This document shows positions 27,267-36,735 of a stretch of DNA of 41,259 nt, in pieces. A program made the position numbers and the translations under genes. Each line of letters starts with the position of its first letter. The stretch's first letter is position 1. Origin of the DNA: FEN-1297 sp964498065 (GTDB lineage Bacteria > Bacteroidota > Ignavibacteria > Ignavibacteriales > Ignavibacteriaceae); NCBI GenBank assembly GCA_964498065.1, contig CAZCFZ010000031.1:1-41259 (forward strand). The letters are read 5' to 3'. The notes beneath the pieces are model-generated. The model searched no databases. It was given only the letters and a program-made list of their open reading frames with translations, and was not told the DNA's origin.

Positions 27267-28994
27267 TTATTCTGCTTCAATAATTTTGCCGCTTTTTGTT
27301 ATTCCGTTTTCATTAAATGCATCAATAGTGAAATAATATTTTGACAAAGCGTTTAAGCTTCTTATTATTATTGAATCGGTTCCCAGCACCTCGTAATTAT
27401 GATATAATTTATCCTTTTGAGTTCCGTAGTGAATATTAAAACCGACGGTGTTCGGGCTTTTCTTCCATTTTATATTTACTATACATCTATCGTTTTTTAA
27501 ACGATCAATTTTAAACTCACTGATTTTTGCAGGAAGAGATCCGCCTCCGTTCCCGAATACACGCAGTCCTGAAATTGCAAAAGTTCCGCCCGGGATGCGA
27601 TAATTTATAAGTTTTACATAACGTGCTTTCACCGGATCCCGAAGTTCGATATAATCATGCGGCACGTCAGTTTTGTTTTTAGTTTTATCAATTAATTTAT
27701 GCCATGTTTTATTATCCGCAGAATATTCTAGAAGATATTGATAATAGATTTCGGGATTACGTCCATATATTTGAGTTTCGTTTTCAGCAAAATTAATCTG
27801 AACGGCATTTATTGTGCATTGTTTCTGCAAATCAATCGATATCCATTCACCTTTGTTGCCGGTTTCAGCACTCCAGTAATTACGTATATTCTCATCCGCT
27901 GCATATTCCTTCGGATGACCGGGGAGTTCGGAAGAGACCTCAACCGGTTTGTTGTATGAAAGCAGCATCCAATGTGGAGACAATTCATCAGGCTTATAGA
28001 TTTTTTTTCCAGGTATCTTAAAAGGAAAATCACCAAATCCGGTATAAGTGTATAATTCTCCATCCTTATCGAAAAACATCGGGAATAATCCCAGGCGTCT
28101 TTCGAACATATGCTTCACAGAAATCGTCATAGTTGAAATATGCCAGTAGTTGCCGTAGATATCCTGGAATGTACTGCTGTGTCCCGCGCCTGCAATAAAG
28201 CCTTCGGGCTTTGATGAACACGGATTGTTAGGTGCAAGTGTATAATTCCCCAGCGGCTTATCTGAAACATAAAGACCGTCGCAATAGCTTTTAAATTGAG
28301 TGCCGGGGCAGGCGTATTGCAAATAATATTTACCATTATGCTTTGTCATCCAGGAACCTTCAATCCAAGGATTGTCCGGCTGATCATTATAATCTCCCCA
28401 TCTTTCCCAACCGTATTTATCCTTATGGCTGTTAAAAAGCTCTTTAGGTTTTTCGATGGGATTAAAAGTTTTAGGATCTAATTCAACGCCGTAAATTGGA
28501 TTTACATTTGAACATCCGTAATAGAAATATAATCGACCGTCATCATCAACAAACAAATCCGGGTCAATCATTCCAATAGGAAATGCAGGATTAACTACCT
28601 GCCATTTGCCTGACTTCGGATCCCCGGTTTTATATATTTTGGGTTTGTCGGAAGAAGCTAAAAAATACAAAGTGTCATTCATTACAACTGCAGTTGGGGC
28701 ATAATCTTCTAACGGAAGATCCTTTGTTGTTATTAAATCCCAGTGAATTAAATCTGTGGAGTGCCAGTATCCGCCGGATTTTGAGGCAAATAAATAATAC
28801 TCACCTTTAAATAAGACCATTGTCGGATCGGCGGCTTCCCGTCTTGACGGCTTATCCAGACAAAATCTATAATTAAGATTTAGGGGATTGCAAATAGTAG
28901 TCTGTTTGGTCTTACTTAAAACATTATCCGGCTGCCCGAAAACTGGGGTTGTAATCATAAAAAAAAATATAGCTGCCGTTATTGACAATTTCAT
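27267..28994 (-). CDS. GH43 family hydrolase with discoidin (F5/8C-like) and Fn3-like domains
   Basis: Start at ATG 28994 (AAAGGTGC upstream, signal peptide MKLSITAAIFFFMITTPVFG); a start at 29060 would add 22 residues before the signal. The 575-aa product has a GH43 propeller with EAADPTMV (Asp56, base), MIDPDLFVDDDG (Asp144) and PWIEGSWM (Glu212, acid). Residues about 345-485 look like a discoidin/F5/8C-type beta-sandwich (NYWSAETGNKGEWISIDLQK, QCTINAVQINFAENE, ARYVKLINYRIPGG), probably sugar-binding. Residues about 490-575 look like Fn3 (CIVNIKWKKSPNTVGFNIHY, NALSKYYFTIDAFNENG). It is likely an arabinofuranosidase or xylosidase acting on branched substrate. Confidence 0.86.
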   Translation of the reverse strand: MKLSITAAIFFFMITTPVFGQPDNVLSKTKQTTICNPLNLNYRFCLDKPSRREAADPTMVLFKGEYYLFASKSGGYWHSTDLIHWDLITTKDLPLEDYAPTAVVMNDTLYFLASSDKPKIYKTGDPKSGKWQVVNPAFPIGMIDPDLFVDDDGRLYFYYGCSNVNPIYGVELDPKTFNPIEKPKELFNSHKDKYGWERWGDYNDQPDNPWIEGSWMTKHNGKYYLQYACPGTQFKSYCDGLYVSDKPLGNYTLAPNNPCSSKPEGFIAGAGHSSTFQDIYGNYWHISTMTISVKHMFERRLGLFPMFFDKDGELYTYTGFGDFPFKIPGKKIYKPDELSPHWMLLSYNKPVEVSSELPGHPKEYAADENIRNYWSAETGNKGEWISIDLQKQCTINAVQINFAENETQIYGRNPEIYYQYLLEYSADNKTWHKLIDKTKNKTDVPHDYIELRDPVKARYVKLINYRIPGGTFAISGLRVFGNGGGSLPAKISEFKIDRLKNDRCIVNIKWKKSPNTVGFNIHYGTQKDKLYHNYEVLGTDSIIIRSLNALSKYYFTIDAFNENGITKSGKIIEAE

Positions 28995-29121
28995 AAAATG
29001 CACCTTTATATTTTTATATAATAACCGGACTTTTAATATCAAGCGCCGTATAAAAACCAATTCATAATCTGCTTGAAATTTAAAAGAACCCTAAGTTATC
29101 CTTGTTCTAAAACTCGCCTTT

Positions 29122-29154
29122 GCCCGCCGTATCAAGCTATGTCGATAGGCGGGC
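29122..29154. repeat. GC-rich palindrome between the GH3 and GH43 genes
   Basis: GCCCGCC-G-TATC and GATA-GGCGGGC form an 11-bp stem with one bulge and a 10-base loop. It follows the GH3 stop codon on the minus strand but has no clear T-run, so it looks more like an interspersed palindromic repeat than a standard terminator. It may still act on the mRNA between the two genes. Confidence 0.5.
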
Positions 29155-29170
29155 GAATTCGATAAAATAT

Positions 29171-31954
29171 TTACTGGATTATTATACTTTTCTTCAGATG
29201 AATATCTTTACACGAACCTCCAACCTGGATTTCCCACTTACCCAGATCTATTGTTAATTCGTTTGTCTTAGTACTGTAAAATGAAAATTCAGATGCCGGA
29301 ATTTTAAAAGTGACAGCCTTGCTCTCTCCGGGAGCGAGTGTAACTCTTTTAAACCTTTTTAATTGATTGATCGGTACTTTTATATTTGCATTATCTTTAT
29401 GGACATAAACCTGAGCAACTTCATCGCCTTCCATTTTTCCCGTATTTTTTATTGAAAATTGTATCTCAACCGTACCGTCTTTCTTTATTCTATCAGAATT
29501 AAGTTTTAGATCGGAAAATTTAAACGTAGTGTATGAAAGGCCATATCCAAAAGGATAAAGTACGGGTTTGTTAAAATACATATATGTACGCGGATAATCG
29601 ATTAAATCATAATTCGACATCGGGGGAAGCTCTTTCGTTGATGCATAAAATGTTTCCGGAAGTTTACCGCCGGGATTAACATCGCCAAATAAAACATCGG
29701 CAATTGCATTACCGCCGAACTCTCCGTCGTACCATGCTTCGACGATTCCCTTTGCATCTTTTTCAGTTCCCGCAAGTGCAACCGGGCCTCCGTTTACGAG
29801 TACGAAAATAATATTATGATTAACGGAATCGATTGCATTTATTAATTCTCTTTGAATATTTGGCAGTTCTATCTCCGTCCTGTCATGCTCTTCGCTCGAT
29901 ATATCCGGGGACGTACCGATGAAAAGAATGACTGCATCGTTTCTTGCGGCAATCTTTTTAGCCGTTTCAAAATCCTGCTGACCTGCATCCCACGTAAGCC
30001 TTGCAACCGCACCTAACTCGTCATCATACTGATCAACCTCAACTTCATATTCTTTACCCGGTATTAAATCTACTTTTACCTTGTGTGCGGTTTCAGCGTG
30101 ATCAGTCCAGTCGTCTATCAGCAAAGTTCCGTTTAAATACAGGCGTCCGCCGTCGTCTGTGCTGATGCCTATATAACGGACGGTATCGCGAGGAATTATT
30201 TTCCCTCTCCACCGTATTGAAAAATGGTCTTTCGGCAGGCCGGGAGCAGGAGCACCGGTACCGAAGTTAAAATTTATCATGGAATCTACGCGTGTTAAGA
30301 CCGGTTTCCCGGACAAATTCATATTATCGAAATACTCGCCTTTCATACCCGTTTTGCCGGTTCCTTCAACTTTGGCAAAATACTTCGCGTCAATCGGTTT
30401 TAATACTCCTCCGCTGATTGTGCATCCCATGTTATATTCAACCTTGATTCCAAGTGCGGCAGCTTTTTTCCTAATTCCTTCAAGAGGGCTAACTTCAACA
30501 TTAGGAAATCCGCTGTAAATACCCAACTGAGCTTCGGCAGCATTCGGACCGATAACAGCAATCGATTTAATTTTCTTTTTATTTAAAGGCAGTATCCCGT
30601 TATTCTTCAGCAGTACAATCGACTTCTTCGCAACATCAAGCGCAAGAGCGCGATTATATTTACTGTCCAGACTGTCTTTGTTAATTGAACTATACGGTAC
30701 AGCATACTGCGGATCGAATTCGCCTAATCTGAAACGAGCCGAAAGAACGCGGGCCAAAGCTGTATCAATGTCTCTAATATCGAGTAAGCCTTCATCAAGC
30801 GCATCTTTAAGATACCGGCGATAAGAATTTCCACAATTCAGATCGCAGCCGGCACGAATACTTGCAGCAACTGCTTCAGGCATTGTTTTAAAGAAATGAT
30901 GGTTGAATACCTCATCCATAATAGCTCCGCAATCGGATACTACGTAGCCTTTAAAATCCCAATCATGTCTTAGAAGATCAGTCATCAAAAACGGGTTTGC
31001 ATTGCAGGGAACACTATTCAACTCGTTATAAGCGCCCATTATTGAATATGCCTTCCCTCTAACTATAGCTGCATGAAAAGCCTGCAGGTAATATTCATAA
31101 AGGCTGCGCATATCAACATCCGAAGAACCGGTATGACGGCGTGCTTCTTCATTATTTGCGATAAAGTGCTTTGGTGTGGAAACGGTTTTTAAATAATACG
31201 GATCATTACCCTGCATGCCTGTAACAAATGCTACTGCCATCTGTGAAAGAAGGTAAGGATCCTCGCTGTAAGATTCTTCATTGCGTCCCCATCGCGGATC
31301 ACGTGCAATATTTATAGTAGGGCTCCAGTAAGTTAATCCTTTACCCTCGGTAACATGCAATGCACGTGCTTCATCGGATATTGCCGATGCCACACGATGA
31401 ACAAGACGGGGTTCCCAGGTAGCACCCATAGCAATAGCTTGCGGAAATGAAGTTGCCCCGCTTGCAAGTACTCCGTGTAACGCTTCGCTCCAATAATTAT
31501 ATTTCGGGAGTCCTAGCCTTGGGATCGCATCCGCTTCATTAGTCAATTCTTTGATCTTCTCGTCAACTGTCATTAAGCTTATTAAATCGGAAAGCCTTTG
31601 CTTATAAGAATGAGGCTTAAAAACATTTATAATAACGGAACTTTTTATAGAGTCCTTTCCCGGTTCATTGTCCGAAAGGTATAACAAATAATAACCCGGC
31701 CGCGGGAAAGTAACTTCGGTTACCGGATTGGAAGCATCTTTAAAAACAACTTCCGAATTTTGGGGACATGTCCATTCTACATTTATATTATTTTGCGAAA
31801 CCTCTCCTTTAAGCTGTGCAGAGTGTGTTTCCACCCAATTAATAATTTGGTTTTTACCCGCATTAACTTCAGCTGTTTGAGCTGAAAGTGAAATAGAACT
31901 TATGAAAATAAGAACTACTGTTGAAATTATATGTTTTATGAGTCTTCGCTCCAT
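29171..31954 (-). CDS. GH3 beta-xylosidase/beta-glucosidase with PA14 insertion and Ig-like N-domain
   Basis: A 927-aa secreted enzyme with a strong site (GGGAGGG) before ATG and signal peptide MERRLIKHIISTVVLIFISS. Residues about 28-112 are a PKD/Ig-like domain (EVVFKDASNPVTEVTFPRPG, YYLLYLS). The GH3 N-barrel follows (YWSEALHGV, SPTINIARDPRWGR, PKHFIANNE) with nucleophile YVVSDCGAI (Asp341); the SDC form is common in xylan beta-xylosidases. A PA14 domain (about 535-660, GMKGEYFDNMNLSGKP, YLNGTLLIDDWTDH) interrupts the second catalytic domain, which carries SSEEHDRTEIELP. An Fn3-like C-domain ends it without a T9SS tail. The first 19 codons and the leader are identical to those of the gene at 32085-34550 (see repeats). 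Confidence 0.92.
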   Translation of the reverse strand: MERRLIKHIISTVVLIFISSISLSAQTAEVNAGKNQIINWVETHSAQLKGEVSQNNINVEWTCPQNSEVVFKDASNPVTEVTFPRPGYYLLYLSDNEPGKDSIKSSVIINVFKPHSYKQRLSDLISLMTVDEKIKELTNEADAIPRLGLPKYNYWSEALHGVLASGATSFPQAIAMGATWEPRLVHRVASAISDEARALHVTEGKGLTYWSPTINIARDPRWGRNEESYSEDPYLLSQMAVAFVTGMQGNDPYYLKTVSTPKHFIANNEEARRHTGSSDVDMRSLYEYYLQAFHAAIVRGKAYSIMGAYNELNSVPCNANPFLMTDLLRHDWDFKGYVVSDCGAIMDEVFNHHFFKTMPEAVAASIRAGCDLNCGNSYRRYLKDALDEGLLDIRDIDTALARVLSARFRLGEFDPQYAVPYSSINKDSLDSKYNRALALDVAKKSIVLLKNNGILPLNKKKIKSIAVIGPNAAEAQLGIYSGFPNVEVSPLEGIRKKAAALGIKVEYNMGCTISGGVLKPIDAKYFAKVEGTGKTGMKGEYFDNMNLSGKPVLTRVDSMINFNFGTGAPAPGLPKDHFSIRWRGKIIPRDTVRYIGISTDDGGRLYLNGTLLIDDWTDHAETAHKVKVDLIPGKEYEVEVDQYDDELGAVARLTWDAGQQDFETAKKIAARNDAVILFIGTSPDISSEEHDRTEIELPNIQRELINAIDSVNHNIIFVLVNGGPVALAGTEKDAKGIVEAWYDGEFGGNAIADVLFGDVNPGGKLPETFYASTKELPPMSNYDLIDYPRTYMYFNKPVLYPFGYGLSYTTFKFSDLKLNSDRIKKDGTVEIQFSIKNTGKMEGDEVAQVYVHKDNANIKVPINQLKRFKRVTLAPGESKAVTFKIPASEFSFYSTKTNELTIDLGKWEIQVGGSCKDIHLKKSIIIQ

Positions 31955-32330
31955 TTAACCCTCCCATAAGATTATTAAAATTTTTTAATAAGATTTAATC
32001 AATTATATAATATTTAATCCATCTGCTTAAGTTTTTCAAAATATTTTTATTTTAATTATATACCTTTCCTATATTCAACGGATACTATTTAAGTAAAATC
32101 ATCTTCCTTACCTTGTTGAATTTACCTGCAGTAATTGAGTAAAAATAAATTCCACTCGGCAAACTCGTTCCATCAAACTTTACGGAATACTTCCCCGGAT
32201 GTTTGATTTCCTTTACTAATTGTGCAACATAACGACCTAGTATATCATATACTTTTATGGATACTAATGTTGTTTTGGAAATACTGTAATCAATGACAGT
32301 TACCGGATTAAATGGATTCGGATAGTTTTG
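31899..32330. repeat. 432-bp direct repeat, copy A
   Basis: Identical by eye to 34495-34926 at a constant offset of 2596 bases. It contains the last 81 codons and stop of the GLUG gene, the 130-bp spacer, and the ribosome-binding site and first codons (signal peptide) of the GH3 gene. Towards lower coordinates, similarity continues for another 29 bases (31870-31898) with four mismatches. At the high end it stops abruptly at the QN codons before YPNPFNP. The spacer includes a TTATTAAAA/TTTTAATAA palindrome (31972-31991) just before the ribosome-binding site. Confidence 0.93.
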
Positions 32331-34550
32331 ACTAATCGCAAAAGAATTAGGAATATCAGGTCCATAATTAATAGCAGTTACCCTACTACCTTTACCAATA
32401 ACAGCTAATGAGTCCGGTGAACCGGAAGTATTACTCGTAATAATGATATAACCGGTTTGTGTAGATGAATCTTTTGGAGTAAATGTTACCCAAAAAATAA
32501 TTTTCCCGGAAGGACTAACCTTCATGGTTGCGGGCTCAAAAGTAAAACTTTTGTTTGTCGAGATAATGTTTGTAATTCGTAAAGTATCAAATCCGAAATT
32601 AAAAATTTTGGTAAACTCTTTTTTCGACGAATCAATCGGGACAGAGCCAAAATTCATACTCGTATTATCAATACCGAACTTTGCTATAAGCGGCATCGGT
32701 GTTCCATCCGGGTTTTGCCATGATAAATACGGATAACCGTCGTTAAAGGTAGAATCCATATACCAGAATACAGGGCTCCAGCCAACATCGGAAAAAGTTT
32801 TAGTAGTTTTCATTTCTGAAGTTGATTTGCCAATCCCACCCGCGCTTGTTGTTTGACCGGAAGATACTGAATCCCAGAATGAATTGTTAACCGCAGGTCG
32901 AGGATAATTAGTTGCTGTTCCCACTAACCCCCCGGCATTATTTTTGCCAATAATCACCCCTATTGAATAACAATGATCAACTGTTGAACCACTATTACAG
33001 TTACCGACCAATCCGCCGACAGAATTTCCGCCTGTTACATTTGCGGTAGAATAACAATTGTTTATCGTGCCAATTTCTAGACTTCCAACCAGGCCACCCG
33101 CTTCACTTCCTGTTCCGTAAATTTTCCCAGTTGAGTAGCAATTACTAATGTAGGAATATGAATTACCGCAAAAACTGCCTACGTTGTTTAGGCCCGTTAT
33201 GTCTGCATTAATAATTCCTAAACTATCAATTACACTAAAAACACCGGTATAACCAAACAAACCTTGGTTATCGACGAGGGGGCGATTGATAAATAGGCTA
33301 TCTATTGTATGGCTATTTCCATAGTAAGTATCATGAAATTGTTGTCCAATAATGCCTATAGGTATCCAACCTTCTCCGTTACCTAATTCTCTTGTTTGAG
33401 ATGCATTAATATCAGCAACTTGGAGAAAGTAAATGCTTCCGCCCCATAACAAGGGATTTTGCGCCAGCCAATACAAATTCTTCAATGTAGCTATTTGATA
33501 TGGATTAGCTTTTGTACCGTCACCAACTGCTGGTGGAATTACATTTCCTTTAGGTAATGGCGTACCACCGGGATTTTGCCATGATAAATAAGGATAACCA
33601 TTATTAAATCCGGCATCCATATACCAAATTGTTGAATCCCATGGAGAATTAACAAAAAGTAACGGATTCTTAAGTTCCGCCGTTGTTTTCCCTATGCCGC
33701 CCTTAGTTGTCAACATACTAGTGGAATCCGTATCCCAATAAGAATTAAAAATATATATCATTGTATCTATGGTAAACGAACCGGCGCCGATTAAACCACC
33801 AACTGATGAGCCATTCACTTTGCCTGCAAAGTAGCAATTCATTATAAGTGAGCTTCCGTTAAATCCCACTAATCCGCCGGATGTTTGACCAGTGATTTTT
33901 CCCAGCGAATAACTGTTTAAAATAAGGCTTTCATTATTTTCACCGACCAGCCCGCCTGCACCGTAATTGCCGTTCACTTCTGCGGTGGAAAAACTATTTA
34001 CAACGCGACCTAAAGGTCCAAGAGATCCCACCAGACCGCCTGTGTAACTTCCGGTGCCGTTAACAATTCCAGTAGAATAACAATCTTCTAAAATCTCACC
34101 CATGCCAACAATAATACCCACACTCTCCCCCCCGGTAATGTTTGCAGATGTAACTCCCAGGTTAATAACTTTTTTCGTTGTAAACCCAAATAAACCCACA
34201 TAACCATCAGACGGTCTATTTATAAATAGACTGTCAATAATATGCCCATTTCCATTATAATTACCTTGAAAAAATGGAGCCGTATTACCAATTGGCTGCC
34301 ATCCCTGACCGTTGAACCATCTTGAGGTTTGGGATGCATTTATATCGGCAGTTTGTATATAGTTGTATTTCCAGTTTGCCGTATCCGATACAATCCAATA
34401 TAAGTTTTCCAATGTTGCTATCTGGTAAGGATTCGCCACTGTACCGTCGCCTGCAGATGGTACTACAGCTGTTTGCGCTAAAGGTGAAATAGAGCTTATG
34501 AAAATAAGAACTACTGTTGAAATTATATGTTTTATGAGTCTTCGCTCCAT
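32085..34550 (-). CDS. GLUG-repeat surface protein with ASH-like domain and T9SS sorting domain
   Basis: An 821-aa protein starting with a signal peptide nearly identical to that of the downstream GH3 (MERRLIKHII and on). Residues 31-331 and 340-618 are two copies of one large unit, each beginning GDGT-ANPYQIATL-NLYW and ending NGYPYLSWQNP-GTP-P. Each holds several GLUG motifs (GGLVGSLGP, GGLVGENN, GGLVGNCNSG). Residues about 625-722 look like a choice-of-anchor/ASH domain (MNFGSVPIDSSKKEFTKIF). Residues 741-821 are a T9SS sorting domain identical to that of the 34681 gene. GLUG units occur in adhesins and IgA-protease-like proteins; a surface adhesion or binding role is likely. Both ends lie inside the 432-bp direct repeats, making the gene a removable cassette. 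Confidence 0.85.
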   Translation of the reverse strand: MERRLIKHIISTVVLIFISSISPLAQTAVVPSAGDGTVANPYQIATLENLYWIVSDTANWKYNYIQTADINASQTSRWFNGQGWQPIGNTAPFFQGNYNGNGHIIDSLFINRPSDGYVGLFGFTTKKVINLGVTSANITGGESVGIIVGMGEILEDCYSTGIVNGTGSYTGGLVGSLGPLGRVVNSFSTAEVNGNYGAGGLVGENNESLILNSYSLGKITGQTSGGLVGFNGSSLIMNCYFAGKVNGSSVGGLIGAGSFTIDTMIYIFNSYWDTDSTSMLTTKGGIGKTTAELKNPLLFVNSPWDSTIWYMDAGFNNGYPYLSWQNPGGTPLPKGNVIPPAVGDGTKANPYQIATLKNLYWLAQNPLLWGGSIYFLQVADINASQTRELGNGEGWIPIGIIGQQFHDTYYGNSHTIDSLFINRPLVDNQGLFGYTGVFSVIDSLGIINADITGLNNVGSFCGNSYSYISNCYSTGKIYGTGSEAGGLVGSLEIGTINNCYSTANVTGGNSVGGLVGNCNSGSTVDHCYSIGVIIGKNNAGGLVGTATNYPRPAVNNSFWDSVSSGQTTSAGGIGKSTSEMKTTKTFSDVGWSPVFWYMDSTFNDGYPYLSWQNPDGTPMPLIAKFGIDNTSMNFGSVPIDSSKKEFTKIFNFGFDTLRITNIISTNKSFTFEPATMKVSPSGKIIFWVTFTPKDSSTQTGYIIITSNTSGSPDSLAVIGKGSRVTAINYGPDIPNSFAISQNYPNPFNPVTVIDYSISKTTLVSIKVYDILGRYVAQLVKEIKHPGKYSVKFDGTSLPSGIYFYSITAGKFNKVRKMILLK

Positions 34551-34926
34551 TTAACCCTCCCATAAGATTATTAAAATTTTTTAATAAGATTTAATCAATT
34601 ATATAATATTTAATCCATCTGCTTAAGTTTTTCAAAATATTTTTATTTTAATTATATACCTTTCCTATATTCAACGGATACTATTTAAGTAAAATCATCT
34701 TCCTTACCTTGTTGAATTTACCTGCAGTAATTGAGTAAAAATAAATTCCACTCGGCAAACTCGTTCCATCAAACTTTACGGAATACTTCCCCGGATGTTT
34801 GATTTCCTTTACTAATTGTGCAACATAACGACCTAGTATATCATATACTTTTATGGATACTAATGTTGTTTTGGAAATACTGTAATCAATGACAGTTACC
34901 GGATTAAATGGATTCGGATAGTTTTG
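34495..34926. repeat. 432-bp direct repeat, copy B
   Basis: The partner of 31899-32330. It contains the last 81 codons and stop of the beta-helix gene (34681-36498), the spacer, and the ribosome-binding site and first codons of the GLUG gene. The two copies bracket 2164 bp of unique sequence. Recombination between them would delete 2596 bp, restoring the beta-helix gene tail directly before the GH3 gene head, with no frame broken. No transposase or site-specific recombinase lies within or beside them. Confidence 0.93.
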
Positions 34927-36498
34927 CTGAAGCAAGAATTCAGCAGGCAAGCTACCACGATCATATACTGAAGTAACAAGCCTGCCGGCATTTAAAGAAC
35001 TATTTATGCTGGAATATTCGGCTGCTCTTTGAGCTAGCCATGCAGTCTTTTGAGCAGGAAACCAATTTAAATCCCCAAGTGGAAAACCACCAATACCTGA
35101 ATGTAACAAATCAGCATCGCTGTATGAAAGATTAACCGGAATCGGCCAATCAGATTTGAGAAAATCGGTCGAACCTGTGTTGATCAATCGCCAGGTTGGT
35201 AAGGAGGTGAAACGGGTTGTATCAACAGTTGCAAGGGCAAACGATCTTAGGTTTGCAAGCTGGGTTGTAAATAAATCTTTTGTATCCGCAAAGGTTGGCA
35301 GTTGGTTCTTCCATGTATCAGTGACTAAATATGAATATGGAGCTGAGCTATAGGGACCTAAATGTTTGTACATACTGTCGGTTCTCGTATTCATTATTAT
35401 CATTTGCGATCGCCAGTTAGTCACCCCATCAACCTTGTTGGCATTCAATATCGAATTCATATTAGCAAGAGAAGGATCCCAATAGACAAGATTATCCTGG
35501 CATAAGAACTTTCTCGGTGTATTGTTTGCAACATCAGCGCTATCGGGATAAACATTAACGAGACCCATCGGTAGTTCACCAGCATCAGTTTCACCTACAT
35601 CTAAATTCGAAAGTAGTGGCGCATAACATTGTAAGTTACAATTAATAAATATATTGTTGGTGAGGCTTATATTGCTCTGGTAACCGGGATTCATAAATGT
35701 ATAACCTGCGCAGTCAACAAATGTATTATGATTGAAAATTATTCTCTTGAATTTGACCGAATAATCATGTCTAGGAGGCAGGTAGGACCTTAATCTGTAA
35801 AGGCTACCTTGACCATTAATGTGCGTACAATTTTCAACAAGCAGCGTGTCCATATCGACAAGGCAATCAAGTACGCCGCCGCTGCGCCTGCAAGGCCAAC
35901 CGTTCATATTCACAAAGTAGCAGTTCCTTAAAGTCACGCTGCAATTCGGTTGAGTAATGAAAAGGAAGTCTTTATTCAAATGTTCAACCAGACAGTTATC
36001 AAAAACCAATTTTAGATTTGCGCTGTCCGTATATGCTATGCTATAACTGATCTCCCCTACAGTGTCAGATGAAAACAGAATTATATTACAATTTTTTATA
36101 GTAAGATCATGTGTAGCATGGATAGCGGCAGTATTATAACCCCATTCCCATTGAGCTCCACAGATTAGCGGAGGACGTGAAGCTGCATTCTCATTCTTGA
36201 CTATTGAAGTAGGGTCCTCACCAATAATTACAGTATTTCTTAGCGTTGTGGGATTATTTTGGAGTGGGTAATAACCATTTGCCCTTAGCTCATAGACGCG
36301 CCCTGCAGGAACATTACCCGTGTCCAGAGTCATTGCCCAGTATAATGAATTTTGCTGATTATTCATGTCAGAATAATCCTTAACTACAAGCGTATCCCCC
36401 TTTACTTGCTGGATGTAATCGCTTAGAGTTTGGGCATAAATTGACTGCAAAACTACCAGGAAAGTCAACATAACAAAAAGTAACATTAACTTTTTCAT
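34681..36498 (-). CDS. Right-handed beta-helix surface protein with T9SS sorting domain
   Basis: A 605-aa protein with signal peptide 1-22 (ending SIYAQ) and a very strong AAGGAGG site five bases before ATG. Residues about 60-290 show the short repeating strands of a parallel beta-helix: TTLRNTVIIGED, HDLTIKNCNIILFSSD, ANLKLVFDNCLVEHLN, CSVTLRNCYFVNMNG, IIFNHNTFVDCAGY, SNISLTNNIFINCNL. This resembles DUF4957/DUF5123-type helices found in Bacteroidota polysaccharide loci. No lyase catalytic residues are recognised. Residues 525-605 are the T9SS sorting domain identical to that of the downstream GLUG protein, within the 432-bp repeat. Probably a surface carbohydrate-binding protein; a pectate-lyase-like enzyme is possible. 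Confidence 0.8.
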   Translation of the reverse strand: MKKLMLLFVMLTFLVVLQSIYAQTLSDYIQQVKGDTLVVKDYSDMNNQQNSLYWAMTLDTGNVPAGRVYELRANGYYPLQNNPTTLRNTVIIGEDPTSIVKNENAASRPPLICGAQWEWGYNTAAIHATHDLTIKNCNIILFSSDTVGEISYSIAYTDSANLKLVFDNCLVEHLNKDFLFITQPNCSVTLRNCYFVNMNGWPCRRSGGVLDCLVDMDTLLVENCTHINGQGSLYRLRSYLPPRHDYSVKFKRIIFNHNTFVDCAGYTFMNPGYQSNISLTNNIFINCNLQCYAPLLSNLDVGETDAGELPMGLVNVYPDSADVANNTPRKFLCQDNLVYWDPSLANMNSILNANKVDGVTNWRSQMIIMNTRTDSMYKHLGPYSSAPYSYLVTDTWKNQLPTFADTKDLFTTQLANLRSFALATVDTTRFTSLPTWRLINTGSTDFLKSDWPIPVNLSYSDADLLHSGIGGFPLGDLNWFPAQKTAWLAQRAAEYSSINSSLNAGRLVTSVYDRGSLPAEFLLQQNYPNPFNPVTVIDYSISKTTLVSIKVYDILGRYVAQLVKEIKHPGKYSVKFDGTSLPSGIYFYSITAGKFNKVRKMILLK

Positions 36499-36735
36499 AT
36501 TAACCTCCTTATATTTATTAGGTGAAAGTGCAATTGCAGCTAACCTCCATAAATAAATATTTGTGCATCATAATTAAGGTATAATAAATGGTAAGCAGCT
36601 TTGGGATTACTGCTCGAAAGGATTCCCATATACCAAGGCATGCCTTCCCAAAGTAACACTTCGTTTCCCAGGTCCACTTGTCCAATGTATTATGAGTAAG
36701 CATCATTGCTGCAAAGTTAGTTGTAATTACCCGTT

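Noticed and set aside
31899..34926. Composite transposon or IS explanation for the 432-bp repeats
   Set aside because: No transposase, no terminal inverted repeats and no target duplication; the repeats consist of host gene ends and a spacer.
34681..36498. Calling the beta-helix protein a pectate lyase
   Set aside because: The fold is similar but no lyase catalytic or calcium-binding motif is recognisable.
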